Source: Pseudonocardia sp. CNS-139 | Lineage (GTDB): Bacteria > Actinomycetota > Actinomycetes > Mycobacteriales > Pseudonocardiaceae | DNA: 64,000 nucleotides | Reading direction: 5' to 3' | NCBI GenBank assembly: GCA_001942415.1 | Contig: MKJX01000169.1 | Location: 16,716 to 80,715 of the forward strand | In this document: positions 30,277-39,340 of the stretch, in pieces | Position numbering within the stretch: position 1 is the stretch's first letter | Layout of the letters: every line of letters starts with the position of its first letter | Translations under genes and position numbers: made by a program | The notes under the pieces: model-generated | What the model was told of the DNA's origin: nothing | The model's input: only the letters and a program-made list of their open reading frames with translations | The model's database searches: none

Positions 30277-30867
30277 CTACCGAGCCGGTAGACGAGCCGG
30301 ATCCACGTGCAGGGGCCTCCGGTAGGAGGCGTCGTCGCGGTCGCGGCGCGGCTGCGCGCCGGATCGCAGGAGCTGGGTCGTCCGGTCATCGAGGTCCTTC
30401 ACCACGGTCATGGCGGCCGCGTCGAGCCGTTCCGGCACCTCGGGAAGCGGCGCCCAGTCCCGTACGCAGACCCGCACGGCGATGGCCCACCGGCCGGCCC
30501 GCTTCTCCAGCCGATCGAGGTAGCGGCCCCCGCTCATCGCGAGCGGCGTCCCGGCGCGGTTCATCCCGACGAACAAGTAGTACGTCTCGGTGTGCGCTAC
30601 GTCCCCGTCGAGCTCGCAGGTGTGGTTGAGCACGCAGTGCTGGTGCGACAGGTGGGTCGCGCGGTGCATGGCGAACGCCCAGTCCGCGAACTCCTCGGGG
30701 CCGCCCACGAACACGCCGTGGTCGTCGATCGCGTCCGGGTGGTAGACGGACAGCAGCAGCTCGCGGTCCAGCCGGTCGACCGCACGCGAGTACGTCATCA
30801 GGCAGTCGTGGATGGCCTGCCGGTCCTGCAGCTCGGCAACCGCCCGCTCCATCTCGTCCCGGTCCAC
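30277..30867 (-). CDS. SnoaL/NTF2-fold protein
   Basis: About 196 residues with an NTF2-like (SnoaL_4) domain: LQDRQAIHDCLMTYSRAVDRLDRELLLSVYHPDA and, further on, ATHLSHQHCVLNHTCELDGD and YLDRLEKRAGRWAI. The Asp of AVDRLD and the His of SHQH match the Asp-His pair used by dehydratases and LinA-type lyases of this fold. GTG at 30867 is taken; ATG at 30852 is also possible. Operator site 9 is 24 bp upstream. It could catalyse a dehydration or lyase step, or be a small oxygenase-type subunit; no reaction is assigned. Confidence 0.78.
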   Translation of the reverse strand: MDRDEMERAVAELQDRQAIHDCLMTYSRAVDRLDRELLLSVYHPDAIDDHGVFVGGPEEFADWAFAMHRATHLSHQHCVLNHTCELDGDVAHTETYYLFVGMNRAGTPLAMSGGRYLDRLEKRAGRWAIAVRVCVRDWAPLPEVPERLDAAAMTVVKDLDDRTTQLLRSGAQPRRDRDDASYRRPLHVDPARLPAR

Positions 30868-30890
30868 CTCGCACCGCCTCAGCGCTGTTG

Positions 30891-30904
30891 AACAATGGTT
30901 TGTT
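30891..30904. promoter_or_regulatory. operator of the AACAA-N4-TTGTT regulon (site 9)
   Basis: AACAA-TGGT-TTGTT, perfect half-sites though with a different centre, 24 bp upstream of the SnoaL-like gene. It lies about 100 bp from site 10 in the same divergent promoter region. Confidence 0.65.
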
Positions 30905-30967
30905 TGTATCGTGGGGTCACCCGGTCGGAGTGTCAAGTGCAGGGTTCCCGCCCGTCGATCGCCCCCC

Positions 30968-30996
30968 TTGCCGCCGCCGGTCGACCGGGATAGAGT
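30968..30996 (+). promoter_or_regulatory. possible ribBA promoter
   Basis: TTGCCG (30968-30973) and TAGAGT (30991-30996) with a 17-bp spacer. Operator site 10 begins 3 nt after the -10, as at sites 3, 4 and 5. Confidence 0.45.
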
Positions 30997-30999
30997 ACG

Positions 31000-31013
31000 A
31001 ACAAACAGTTGTT
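31000..31013. promoter_or_regulatory. operator of the AACAA-N4-TTGTT regulon (site 10)
   Basis: AACAA-ACAG-TTGTT, perfect and identical to site 3, immediately before the ribBA ribosome site (AAGGAGG, 31015-31021). Confidence 0.75.
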
Positions 31014-31029
31014 CAAGGAGGTGCTGGGA

Positions 31030-32280
31030 GTGTCTCCCCGTGTGCACACCGGACCTGCCGGGGTGGAGGCGGCGCTCGCCGAGCTGCGCCGCGGACGGCT
31101 GGTGGTGGTCGTCGACGACGAGGACCGCGAGAACGAGGGCGACCTCATCATGGCCGCCGAGCTGGCCACCCCTGAGCAGATCGCGTTCATGATCCGCCAC
31201 ACCAGCGGGCTGCTCTGCGTCGCCGTCACCGAGGAACGCGCCGAGGAGCTGCGCCTCCCGCTGATGGTCGACGACGGCAACGACCCCCGCGGCACCGCGT
31301 TCACCGTCTCCGTCGACCTCAAGACCGGCACGACGACCGGGGTGTCCGCGAGCGATCGCGCCCGCACCGTCCGCGCGATCGCCGACCCCGGAACCCGGCC
31401 GGCCGACCTCTGCCGGCCAGGGCACGTGTTCCCGCTGCGTGCCCGGCCCGGCGGCGTGCTGCAGCGGGCCGGGCACACCGAGAGCGCCGTCGACCTGTGC
31501 CGGCTCGCCGGCCTCGAGCCGGCCGGCGTGCTCGCCGAGATCACCAACGAGGACGGCACGATGGCCCGCCGGGGCGACCTGCACGCCTTCGCAGCCGAAC
31601 ACGGGCTCGTCACGATCGCCGTGGCCGACCTCGTCCGGCACCGCCGCGCCGCCGAGACGTTGGTCCGCCGCGAGGCGACGGGGCGCGTCCCGTCCGACCA
31701 CGGCGAGTTCACGGCGGTGTCCTTCCGGTCCCTGACCGACGGGGTCGAGCACGTCGCCCTCGTGCTCGGCGATGTCGACCAGCGCGGAGCAACCGGCGCA
31801 GGCGCCGAGCCCGTGCTGGTCCGCGTGCACTCCGAATGCCTCACCGGCGACGTCTTCGGCTCGCGGCGATGCGACTGCGGCGAGCAGCTGGACGCCGCGC
31901 TCGCCCGCATCGGGGAGGCCGGCCGCGGCGTTGTGGTCTACCTGCGCGGCCACGAGGGCCGCGGGATCGGGCTCTCGCACAAGCTGCGCGCCTACACCCT
32001 GCAGGACGCCGGCCTCGACACCGTCGATGCCAACCTCGCCCAGGGCCTTCCGGTCGACAGCCGCGAGTACGGCTTCGGCGCTCAGATCCTGCGTGACCTC
32101 GGCGTCCGGCGCATCCGGCTGATGACCAACAACCCGGCCAAGTACCGGGGACTGTCCGGCCACGGCGTCACCATCACCGGGCGCGAGCCGCTGGTCGTCC
32201 GGCCCAACCCCGACAACCTCAGCTACCTCACCGCCAAACGCACCCGCATGAACCACCAGCTCGGAACCGAGGTCTCATGA
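31030..32280 (+). CDS. ribBA: bifunctional 3,4-dihydroxy-2-butanone-4-phosphate synthase / GTP cyclohydrolase II
   Basis: Riboflavin biosynthesis enzyme of about 416 residues. The N-terminal RibB half has VVVVDDEDRENEGDLIMAAE, FMIRHTSGLLCVA and GHVFPLRA. The C-terminal RibA half has the zinc site CLTGDVFGSRRCDCG and LRGHEGRGIGL. GTG at 31030 is chosen since AAGGAGG (31015-31021) is 8 nt upstream; the in-frame TTG at 31009 lies within the operator. The frame is intact. It is coupled to a flavin reductase (ATGA) and carries operator site 10, so it is likely a second, inducible ribBA that raises flavin for the monooxygenases rather than the housekeeping copy. Confidence 0.93.
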   Translation: MSPRVHTGPAGVEAALAELRRGRLVVVVDDEDRENEGDLIMAAELATPEQIAFMIRHTSGLLCVAVTEERAEELRLPLMVDDGNDPRGTAFTVSVDLKTGTTTGVSASDRARTVRAIADPGTRPADLCRPGHVFPLRARPGGVLQRAGHTESAVDLCRLAGLEPAGVLAEITNEDGTMARRGDLHAFAAEHGLVTIAVADLVRHRRAAETLVRREATGRVPSDHGEFTAVSFRSLTDGVEHVALVLGDVDQRGATGAGAEPVLVRVHSECLTGDVFGSRRCDCGEQLDAALARIGEAGRGVVVYLRGHEGRGIGLSHKLRAYTLQDAGLDTVDANLAQGLPVDSREYGFGAQILRDLGVRRIRLMTNNPAKYRGLSGHGVTITGREPLVVRPNPDNLSYLTAKRTRMNHQLGTEVS

Positions 32281-32774
32281 GCACGGCCGACGCACAGCTG
32301 TTCAGGGAAGCGATGTCCACGTTCCCCAGCGGGGTCACGATCGTCACCACCGCGGACCCGGACGGGCGGTGGTGGGGCTTCACCGCGACGTCGTTCTGCT
32401 CGGTGTCCATGGACCCGCCACTTGTGCTCGTCTGCCTCGCAGACACCGCCGAGTGCCACCCCGCGTTCACGGCCGCCGAACGGTGGAACGTGCACGTCAT
32501 CCACCCCGACCACGCCGACCTCGCCGCCCGGTTCGCCACCCGGGGCGCCGACAAGTTCACCGACGCCGGGTTCGTTCCGGACGGGAACGGCGTCCCCGTG
32601 CTCGAGCGCACGTGCGTCACGCTGAACTGCACCCTGCACGCTCGTCATCCCGGCGGTGATCACACGATCCTCCTCGGCCGGGTCGAGCGCACGCGGGTCG
32701 GCGACGAACTGCCCGCGGTCTACTTCCGCCGCGGGTTCCACGAACTCACGCACGTTTCCTCGCGCACGTCCTGA
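32277..32774 (+). CDS. flavin reductase domain protein (FMN reductase component)
   Basis: 165 residues. FREAMSTFPSGVTIVTT, GFTATSFCSVSMDPPLVLVCL and the end HTILLGRVERTRVGDELPAVYFRRGF define the flavin reductase-like family that supplies FMNH2 to two-component monooxygenases. The ATG overlaps the ribBA stop (ATGA). Natural partners in the window are the proteins at 24048 and 16200, and perhaps 20419. Confidence 0.9.
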   Translation: MSTADAQLFREAMSTFPSGVTIVTTADPDGRWWGFTATSFCSVSMDPPLVLVCLADTAECHPAFTAAERWNVHVIHPDHADLAARFATRGADKFTDAGFVPDGNGVPVLERTCVTLNCTLHARHPGGDHTILLGRVERTRVGDELPAVYFRRGFHELTHVSSRTS

Positions 32775-32853
32775 GGTCGACCGCCGCCACACGACGACAC
32801 TGTGTCCGACGCCCCAGATGCGCGCCACGATCGACCGCCGCACGGAACGAACG

Positions 32854-33580
32854 TCAGGCAGGCTCCGTGACCGCTTCGCCGACAACGAACCGTCCCTCGG
32901 GCCGGGCCTCCCCACGCGCCGCGAGGTCGGCGACGAGCTCGCCGTAGGCCGGCGCGAACTTGAAGGCCTTCCCCGAGAAGCCCACGCCCACGGTGATCGC
33001 ACCGACGGTGCGGATGATCGGACGGGCGCCCCCGACGTAGCCCTCGAAGTAGGCGTTGACCCGCACCGGGTGCGCGTGGAACCGGGAGAAGCAGCGCCGC
33101 ATGATCTCGGGGTACTCCCCCAGCTCGCCGGTCGGGACGTAATGGTCCGCGGGTTGCGGCGCCCCGGCGATCGGTTTCTGGCCCGCCGTAGCCCAGGCGC
33201 AGCAGCCGCCAGTCACCCGTCGGGATCCCGTAGAACTGCGGTGTAAAGCGTGAGAAGGGGATCGCCCCGGCCGTCACCGTGTCGTCGCGGGGCGCGAACC
33301 AGGCCAACACGGGCCGGTAGATCCACATCTCCGTCCCGGCCAGCCGGTTCGACAGGCGGCGGATCAAGGAGTGGTCGACGCTCGTGGTCGACGCGGCGAG
33401 CGGATCACCAAGCAGATCACCTGAGAAGTCGTGGCCGCCGTTTCCTGCGCGCCTCCGACCTTCAGCACGGAATCGAGTTCGATCCCGTCGCTCGGGCCGA
33501 CGTCGTGCGCCACGGACGGCCAGGGCGTGCACGAGCAACCGCCTGCAAGGCTCGCCGGGCAACCGCGTCATCTGAACGGG
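32854..33580 (-). pseudogene. remnant of an FAD-dependent amine/sarcosine-oxidase-like oxidoreductase
   Basis: Only the C-terminal half is recognisable. WIYRPVLAWFAPRDD, FYGIPTGDWRLLRLGYGG, then (after a frame break near 33180) HPVRVNAYFEGYVGGARPIIRT and the flavin-contact segment GVGFSGKAFKFAPAYGELVADLA resemble the monomeric sarcosine / N-methyltryptophan oxidase family. The N-terminal Rossmann GxGxxG is absent, and upstream of about 33410 the reading frame degenerates. The missing half distinguishes it from the simple one-base shifts elsewhere; it looks like a true truncation between two operons. Confidence 0.65.
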
Positions 33581-33626
33581 CGGCGCCGTGCTCGTCCCGG
33601 CAGCCACGGCCACGACATCAGTCTGA

Positions 33627-34839
33627 TCACCAGACCACATCGACCCGCACGGGGCCGCAGAACATGGGGCTCTCGACGTCCTCGCGGCGGAAGCCGGGGG
33701 CGAGTCGGAGAGCGGGCAGTCGGTCCAGCAGGGCGGCGAGCGCGGCGTTGATCTCGGTGCGGGCCAGTTCGGCGCCGAGGCAGAGGTGGATGCCGTGGCC
33801 GAAGGACAGGTGCCGGCGTGCGGTCGGGCGGTGCAGGTCGAAGGCGTCGGCGTCGGGGCCGAAGACGGCCTCGTCCATGTTGGCCGACTCGAGCCCGACG
33901 ATCAGCCGCTGGTCGGGTTGCAGCGGGTGGCCGGCGAGCTGGGTGGGGGCGGTCACGGTGCGCAGGACCCAGCGGATGGCGGACCCGTGGCGCAGGCCTT
34001 CCTCCCGGGCGTGTCGAGCAGTGACCGGTCGTCGAGCAGCTGCTCCCAGCGGGTCCGGTCGAGCAGGAGCTGGTGGACGGTCGAGCCGATCGTGTACGCG
34101 GTGCTCTCCAGGCCGGCGACGAAGAGCTGCCAGGCATGGAAGGCGACCTCCTGTTCGGTGAGGCGGCGGCCGTCGAGCTCACCGACCGCGAGCAGGGTGA
34201 TGAGGTCGTCAGGTGGCTCGGCGGCCGCGCGGCGCTCGCGGGCCGCAGCGGTGAAGTAGTCCTCCAGCTCTTGCCAGGTGTCGGTGCCGACGAAGCGCTT
34301 GGGGAGGATGGCGGTGATGTCGAGCGAGAGCCGGGCCAGGCGCGCCGCGTCCTCGTGGGGGACGCCGACCAGTCGGGCGATCACGCGCGCGGTCAGCGGC
34401 AAGGCGACCTCGCCGACGACGTCGGCCGGGCCGCCCGGCGGGAGGCCGTCGATCAGCTCGTGGACGTAGCCGGTGATCCACGGGGCGGCGTCGGTGATGG
34501 CGGCGCGGGCGAACCCGGGGCGGAGCAGGCGCGCAGGGCGGTGTGCTCGGGCGGGTCGCTCTGCGTGATGAGCGCGGGCGGCGCGGGGCCGTCGTCGGGC
34601 GCGTCGAGGACGAAGTTGCCGCGGTTGCTGAGCGGCGGCTGGGCGAGCAGGGCCTCCCGGGCGAGGTCGTGGCCGGAGACGAACCCGACGCCGGGCGCGA
34701 CCTCGGTCGCGGGGCAGCCGCTGTTGCGGACCCGGCTCAGCTCCTCGCGGATCTCGGTGGTCCGGCCACTGGCGAGCGGGTCGAACGGTCGTGGTTCGAA
34801 GTTGCGGGTCTCGTCGCTGTCGACGTCACTGTCGATCAT
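33627..34839 (-). CDS. cytochrome P450 (1)
   Basis: Bacterial class I P450 of about 400 residues. I-helix FVAGLESTAYT, heme-binding loop FGHGIHLCLGAELAR with the axial Cys, and an N-terminal QSDPPEHTALR. Frame breaks near 34525 and 34000. ATG at 34839 overlaps the SDR stop as TGATG; GTG at 34842 is possible. It ends a five- to six-gene minus-strand operon and would hydroxylate the operon substrate. No ferredoxin or reductase gene is adjacent, so a shared redox partner is needed. Confidence 0.86.
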
Positions 34840-35585
34840 CACGCACGCCCCTTTGCGGGTGAGGGATCAGGAAGGTGGAACGGCTCCGCCGTCCGGAGTT
34901 GGATCTCCGGGACGAAGCACGCGGGGGAGGTGCTCAGGAGGAACCGGACGGCCTGGGCGACGTCCTCGGCCGGAAGCTTGTCGCCGTCCGCGGCCCAGGA
35001 CGCGCCAGGGGTGTCGACGAGTGCCGGACACACGGCTGTGAACTGGACGCCGTGGCGGGCGCACTCCAGATGGCGCCCTGGCAGAAGGCGCGCTGCGGCG
35101 GGCTTGGTCATGCTGTAGGGCACGACGTCCGGCTGCGGTTCCACTCCGACCAGGGACGAGACGGCGACGACGAGCGCTTTGCCGTGCTCGGCGCCGGCCT
35201 TGCGCAGCGCGCGCAGGCCGTGTGCGCTCAGCCGGGCGAGGGCGCGCAGGTTGAGGTCGATCTGCAGGTCCACCCGCCGGTCGCCCTGCTCGTCGAGTGC
35301 GCCGAACAGGCCGACCCCGGCGCTGTGCACGAGGACGTCCAGCCGACCGTGGGCCTGCAGGTGGGCGTCGACGGCCCGGCCCGGCGCGTCCGGCTCGGCG
35401 AGGTCGGCGGCGACCGCGACGACGTGCGCTCCGCCGACGGCGAGGGTGTCGCGCGCGGCGGTGAGCCGATCGCGAGTGCGGGCCACGACCGTCAGGTCGT
35501 GCCCGAGCGCTCTCAGGGCGGTCGCGACGGCGAGGCCGATCCCGCTGCTCGCTCCGGTCACGAGTGCTGCGCGCGGGCCGCTCAC
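34839..35585 (-). CDS. short-chain dehydrogenase/reductase
   Basis: SDR of about 248 residues. TGASSGIGLAVATALRALG, VHSAGVGLFG and the catalytic pair in VPYSMTK. A stretch around 35060-35105 reads better in the next frame (AFCQGAIWSA), suggesting two compensating indels. The GTG start at 35585 overlaps the MFS stop (GTGA). It lies next to a P450, so it may oxidise the alcohol made by it. Confidence 0.82.
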   Translation of the reverse strand: MSGPRAALVTGASSGIGLAVATALRALGHDLTVVARTRDRLTAARDTLAVGGAHVVAVAADLAEPDAPGRAVDAHLQAHGRLDVLVHSAGVGLFGALDEQGDRRVDLQIDLNLRALARLSAHGLRALRKAGAEHGKALVVAVSSLVGVEPQPDVVPYSMTKPAAARLLPGRHLECARHGVQFTAVCPALVDTPGASWAADGDKLPAEDVAQAVRFLLSTSPACFVPEIQLRTAEPFHLPDPSPAKGRA

Positions 35586-36922
35586 GACGTGCTGACCTCC
35601 GGGTCGCCGACGGCGACCGGCCGGGTGCTGGTCGTGGCGGCCCGCGGGCCGGGCACGAGGGCGACGAGGACTGCGCCGACCAGTGCCGGGGCGGCGAACG
35701 CGTAGAACAACGCACTGGTCGGGAGCTGGGCCGACAGCAGGAGGCTGCCGTAGAGGGGGCCGAGGATCCCGCCGAGCCGGCCCACCGACAGCGCGGTTCC
35801 GATCGCCGTCGCCCGGACCTGCACCGGATATCGGCTCGCCACGAAGACGTTGATCAGGATCTGGGTGCCGACGGTGCCGACGCCGGCGAGCACGACCGCG
35901 ACGTAGAGCAACCCGATCGGCAGCGGGGTGCTCAGCACGGCGATGCCGACGACGGCCAGCAAGAACGAGGCGGCGGTGGCCGGCTTGGAGCCGACGCGGT
36001 CGGCGACGCGGCCGACGAGGAGCGGGCCGCCCGCGGTGCCGAGGTTGAGCACGATCAGGAACGTGAGCGCGGAGCCCAACTCGTAGCCGGCGGTGCGCAT
36101 GAGCTGCGGCAGCCAGGTGTAGAGGCCGAACAGCACGAGCAGCGACACGAACGTGGTGAGGCAGAACAGGACGGTCGTCAGCGCATGCCGCCTGCCGAAC
36201 AGCGCGGCGAGCCGGCCGGGACCGTCGCCGGACGAGCCCGTGAGGGCGTCGGGTGACGCGGGCTCCGGGTCCAGCCGCAGCCGTTGCGCCCAGCGCCGCG
36301 CGGCGTCCTCGCGGCCGCGCGCCCGCAGGTGGACCAGCGACTCCGGCAGCAACCACAGGGCCAGGGGCAGCACGACGAGGGCGGCGAGTCCGCCGATCAG
36401 GTACTCGGCGCGGAAGCCGAGCGCGGGGACGACGGTTGCGGCCACGATCGCGGCGAGAGCGCCTCCGGTGCCGACGCCGGCGAACGCGAGCGCGGTGTTG
36501 AGGTTGCGCCGCTGCGGCGGGGAGTACTCGAAGACGAGCGCGGCGATCGAGGGCAGCACGCCGCCGACGCCGAGCCCGACGAGCAGCCGGCCCGCGGCGA
36601 ACAGCGGCACGCCGGGCGCCAGGCCGCACAGCAGCATCGCCAGCGAGAAGACCGCGACGCTGGCGAGGATGAGCCGCCGCCGCCCCACGACGTCGGTGAG
36701 CACCCCGACGACGACGGCGCCGACGAGCATCCCGATCGGTGTGAGGCTGCCGAGCAGCCCGGCCTGGGCGACGGTCAGGTCCCAGCCGGCGTCGGCGAGC
36801 ATGAACGGCAGCGCCGCTCCGTACGCGATGACGTCGTACCCCTCCAACGTCATGCACGCCAGGCAGAGCAGCAGGACGCTGCGGGGGGTACGGGCAACCG
36901 GTACGGACGCGGCCGAGGACAT
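35582..36922 (-). CDS. MFS transporter, aromatic acid:H+ symporter-like
   Basis: 446-residue inner-membrane carrier with about 12 transmembrane segments, intact. The loop 2-3 motif is GVLTDVVGRRRLIL and the N-terminus CLACMTLEGYDVIAYGAALPFM matches the aromatic acid/H+ symporter family (PcaK, BenK), including the Asp in EGYD. ATG at 36922 with GAAAGG upstream. It probably imports an aromatic acid for this and the next operon. Confidence 0.88.
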   Translation of the reverse strand: MSSAASVPVARTPRSVLLLCLACMTLEGYDVIAYGAALPFMLADAGWDLTVAQAGLLGSLTPIGMLVGAVVVGVLTDVVGRRRLILASVAVFSLAMLLCGLAPGVPLFAAGRLLVGLGVGGVLPSIAALVFEYSPPQRRNLNTALAFAGVGTGGALAAIVAATVVPALGFRAEYLIGGLAALVVLPLALWLLPESLVHLRARGREDAARRWAQRLRLDPEPASPDALTGSSGDGPGRLAALFGRRHALTTVLFCLTTFVSLLVLFGLYTWLPQLMRTAGYELGSALTFLIVLNLGTAGGPLLVGRVADRVGSKPATAASFLLAVVGIAVLSTPLPIGLLYVAVVLAGVGTVGTQILINVFVASRYPVQVRATAIGTALSVGRLGGILGPLYGSLLLSAQLPTSALFYAFAAPALVGAVLVALVPGPRAATTSTRPVAVGDPEVSTS

Positions 36923-36969
36923 GGCAGCACTGCCTTTCGGGGTCGGTCGGGTCGTGGAGGAAGCGGGTG

Positions 36970-38220
36970 TCAGCGCGGTGGGGACAGCGGGAAGCGCTTG
37001 TCCAGCCAGGTGGTGATCTCCGCGGCGGCCAGCTCGTTGCCGGTCGGCTCGCCGTCGGTGACGGGGCCGCCGAAGTGCAGTCCACGCACGGTGGCGGTGG
37101 TCAGGTCGGCGGCGCCGAGCGCGTCGATCATGCGGTGGCTGTCGGCGGGGAACGCGGCCTGGTCGCCGGTGAGCTCGACGAACAGGGTGGGGACGGTGAC
37201 CGCGGGGGCGCAGCGGACGAAGTCGGCGTTGGAGCTGAGCCCGGACCAGGTGGAGAGCCATGCCTCGGGGGTGGTGAGGCGGCCGAAGCCGACCTGGCCG
37301 TAGTTGATGAGGTCGGGGCGGCGGCCGAACAGCGACCCGTAGGGGCGTTCGCTGGGGTCGAGGGACAGGTCGAGGGTGCGCGGGTCGGCGTCGGTGCGGA
37401 ACACGGTGATGATCCCCGGGGCCAGGGCGCGGCGCCGGTCGGCGGTGCTGCCGCTGCGCTTGTGCGCGGCCCGGGCATCGGCGGTGCGGGCCAGGTGCGT
37501 GCGGGCGAGGGCGTCGATGCGGGCGACGCGGTCGTGCTGGGCGGCCCGGTAGCGGCGGAGGAACTCCCCGTCGTAGGAGGCGCTCGCCGGCGGTTCGGCA
37601 AAGCCGTTGGCCGGGTCGAACGGATCAAGTTCGGGGACGACGGACAGCGGGTCGGACTCGTCGGCGACGGACGGATCGATGCAGGAGAGCAGCAGCCTGC
37701 CTTGGCCCGGGTGCGGGGCGAGGAAGACTGCTCCGTCGGCGAGCGGCATGGGTGCGTCGGCGAGCCCGGTGGGACGCCCGCCCGGGGTGACCGGGATGCG
37801 CCCGGCCGGCGTGAGCCCGGCCTGCTCCAGGTAGAAGGCGTAAAGCGGACCGCCGCCGGAGTGCCCGAGCGTCACGATGGCGTCGAAGCCGCGTTCCCGC
37901 AGGAAGACCATGCCGGCGGCGACGTCGAGCAGGGCCTGCTCGTGCACCAGCGTGAGGTCGTTGTTGACCGAGCGGGTGTGCTGTGTCCACACCGCCGCGC
38001 CGGCCGCCAGTAGCGGCGGCACGAGCGGGTGGTGGGTGAGGTCCTGGCGCGGGTGCGTCAGGCACACGACGGTCCGCGCGCCCGGCACGGTGGCCAGCAC
38101 GCCGCGCACGGTCGCGCCGTCCGCCGTGGTCAGCTCGTGTACCGAGGTGAGCGTCGGGTTCGGCCGCTGCCCGGCGGCGACGTGGCGGCCCGCGCCGAGC
38201 CCGCCGACCGGGGAGCTCAC
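36970..38220 (-). CDS. alpha/beta hydrolase
   Basis: About 416 residues. The nucleophile elbow is LGHSGGGPLYAFYL, the N-terminal strand VVCLTHPRQD, a late Asp lies in FVELTGDQAAFP and the His in VRGLHFGG. The GTG start at 38220 overlaps the upstream stop (GTGA). Intact frame. It may be an esterase or C-C hydrolase for the ring-cleavage product; the size is larger than usual meta-cleavage hydrolases (about 280), so the role stays open. Confidence 0.8.
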   Translation of the reverse strand: MSSPVGGLGAGRHVAAGQRPNPTLTSVHELTTADGATVRGVLATVPGARTVVCLTHPRQDLTHHPLVPPLLAAGAAVWTQHTRSVNNDLTLVHEQALLDVAAGMVFLRERGFDAIVTLGHSGGGPLYAFYLEQAGLTPAGRIPVTPGGRPTGLADAPMPLADGAVFLAPHPGQGRLLLSCIDPSVADESDPLSVVPELDPFDPANGFAEPPASASYDGEFLRRYRAAQHDRVARIDALARTHLARTADARAAHKRSGSTADRRRALAPGIITVFRTDADPRTLDLSLDPSERPYGSLFGRRPDLINYGQVGFGRLTTPEAWLSTWSGLSSNADFVRCAPAVTVPTLFVELTGDQAAFPADSHRMIDALGAADLTTATVRGLHFGGPVTDGEPTGNELAAAEITTWLDKRFPLSPPR

Positions 38221-38539
38221 GCCGGCCCCACGGCCGGCACCGGTTCGAGGCGCTCCCCCGCTGGTTCGAGGCGCAGCGCGTCCTTGTCGTGCTGGACGAT
38301 CCGGCTGCCGCGGGCCACCCCGGCGATGGCCGAGTACCAGACGGCGTGCCGGCACCCGGTGGCCCGGCGGTCGACCACGATCGGGCCGGCAGAGGTGATC
38401 TCGAAGTACGGGCCGACCCGCCCGACGGTCACCGCCGGGTTCTCGGCGCGACCTTGGCCACTGGCGTGTTCTCCGGGACGTCGAGGACGTAGAACGTGGT
38501 CGACACGCCTGCCACCGCCCTGGTCGCCGCTCTGGTCAC
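38217..38539 (-). CDS. small protein of unknown function in the P450/MFS operon
   Basis: About 107 residues. The start AGVSTTFYVLDVPENTPVAKV and, after a frame break near 38440, TVGRVGPYFEITSAGPIVVDRR and a C-terminal HAVWYSAIAGVARGSRIVQHDKDALRL. GTG at 38539 overlaps the VOC stop and its own stop overlaps the hydrolase start, so it is coupled on both sides. I do not recognise the family; its size and position would fit a small auxiliary of the pathway. Confidence 0.6.
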
Positions 38540-39185
38540 CGGCCCGCCTCCCGGCCCGAACGCGTGAGCTCCCACGCGGCGGCGTGCTCGACGATGAGCT
38601 CGGCCTTGCGGGCGAGGAGCTTGCCGAAGGTGGGCTCGGCTGCGCCGACGACGTCGAGCAGGGCGTCGATGGTGAGATTCGCGTCGAGGTCCTCCTGCGG
38701 TGTCACCGGGCGCATCGCGCGGGTGATCTCGAACATGTAGCCGTTGGGGTCGTGCGTGTAGATCGACTCGATGGTCTCGTGCTGGATCTGCATCTCCACC
38801 GGCCAGGCGCTGGCGTCGAGCCGGCGCCGGTACTCCAGCAGGTCTGCCTCGCTCTCGACGTGGATGGCGAGGTGGCGGGACCGCACGAAGTACTCCGGGA
38901 CGTCTGCCTCGAACCGGGCGTAGACGTCGCCCTTCGCAGCCTCCGCGCCGCCGATCTCCGGGCCGGTGCCGAAGTAGTAGAAGAACGCGATCCGGTCGTC
39001 GTTGCCGATGTCGAAGAAGAAGTGGATGAAGTCCGGGTGGTCCTCGGGCCCCACCCGGCGGCGCAGATCGAGTGGACGACCGGGAAACCCAGCACGTCCC
39101 GGTAGAAGCGGACCGTGGCAGCCGGGTCGAAGGTCGGGAACGCGACGTGGTCGACCCCCCGCACCCGGTGCTCCAGCTCGGTCAT
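38536..39185 (-). CDS. VOC-superfamily protein (glyoxalase/extradiol dioxygenase-like)
   Basis: About 216 residues with paired vicinal-oxygen-chelate repeats. Metal-binding candidates are His in GVDHVAFPTFD, His in RHLAIHVES and Glu in GYMFEITR. ATG at 39185 has GGGAGG seven nt upstream. The frame breaks near 39080, before HPDFIHFFFDIGNDD. It could be a ring-cleaving dioxygenase or an isomerase/lyase. It is first of the operon that runs to 33627. Confidence 0.8.
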
Positions 39186-39248
39186 GTCCTGCCTCCCGCG
39201 CGTGTCGTGTCGTGTCCGCCACCGAGCTACGCGCGCTTCAACGAGTGA

Positions 39249-39262
39249 GTCAAGAGTTTGAC
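39249..39262. promoter_or_regulatory. inverted repeat in the VOC operon promoter
   Basis: GTCAA-GAGT-TTGAC, perfect 5-bp arms with a 4-nt centre, 64 bp upstream of the VOC start. A similar TTGAC inverted repeat occurs at 44265-44281. Possible site for the TetR protein encoded at 39341. Confidence 0.4.
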
Positions 39263-39298
39263 GTTTGTGCTGAACAGGCTTGTCGGTCGACGCAGAAA

Positions 39299-39325
39299 GG
39301 CCCCTCCACCTGCGGTGAAGGGGCC
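39299..39325 (-). terminator. intrinsic terminator of the tetR operon
   Basis: GGCCCCT-C-CACC pairs with GGTG-A-AGGGGCC around a 3-nt loop, with one mismatch. On the minus strand it follows the tetR stop by 15 nt and is followed by TTTCT. Confidence 0.75.
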
Positions 39326-39340
39326 GTGTGCGGGTCGTGG

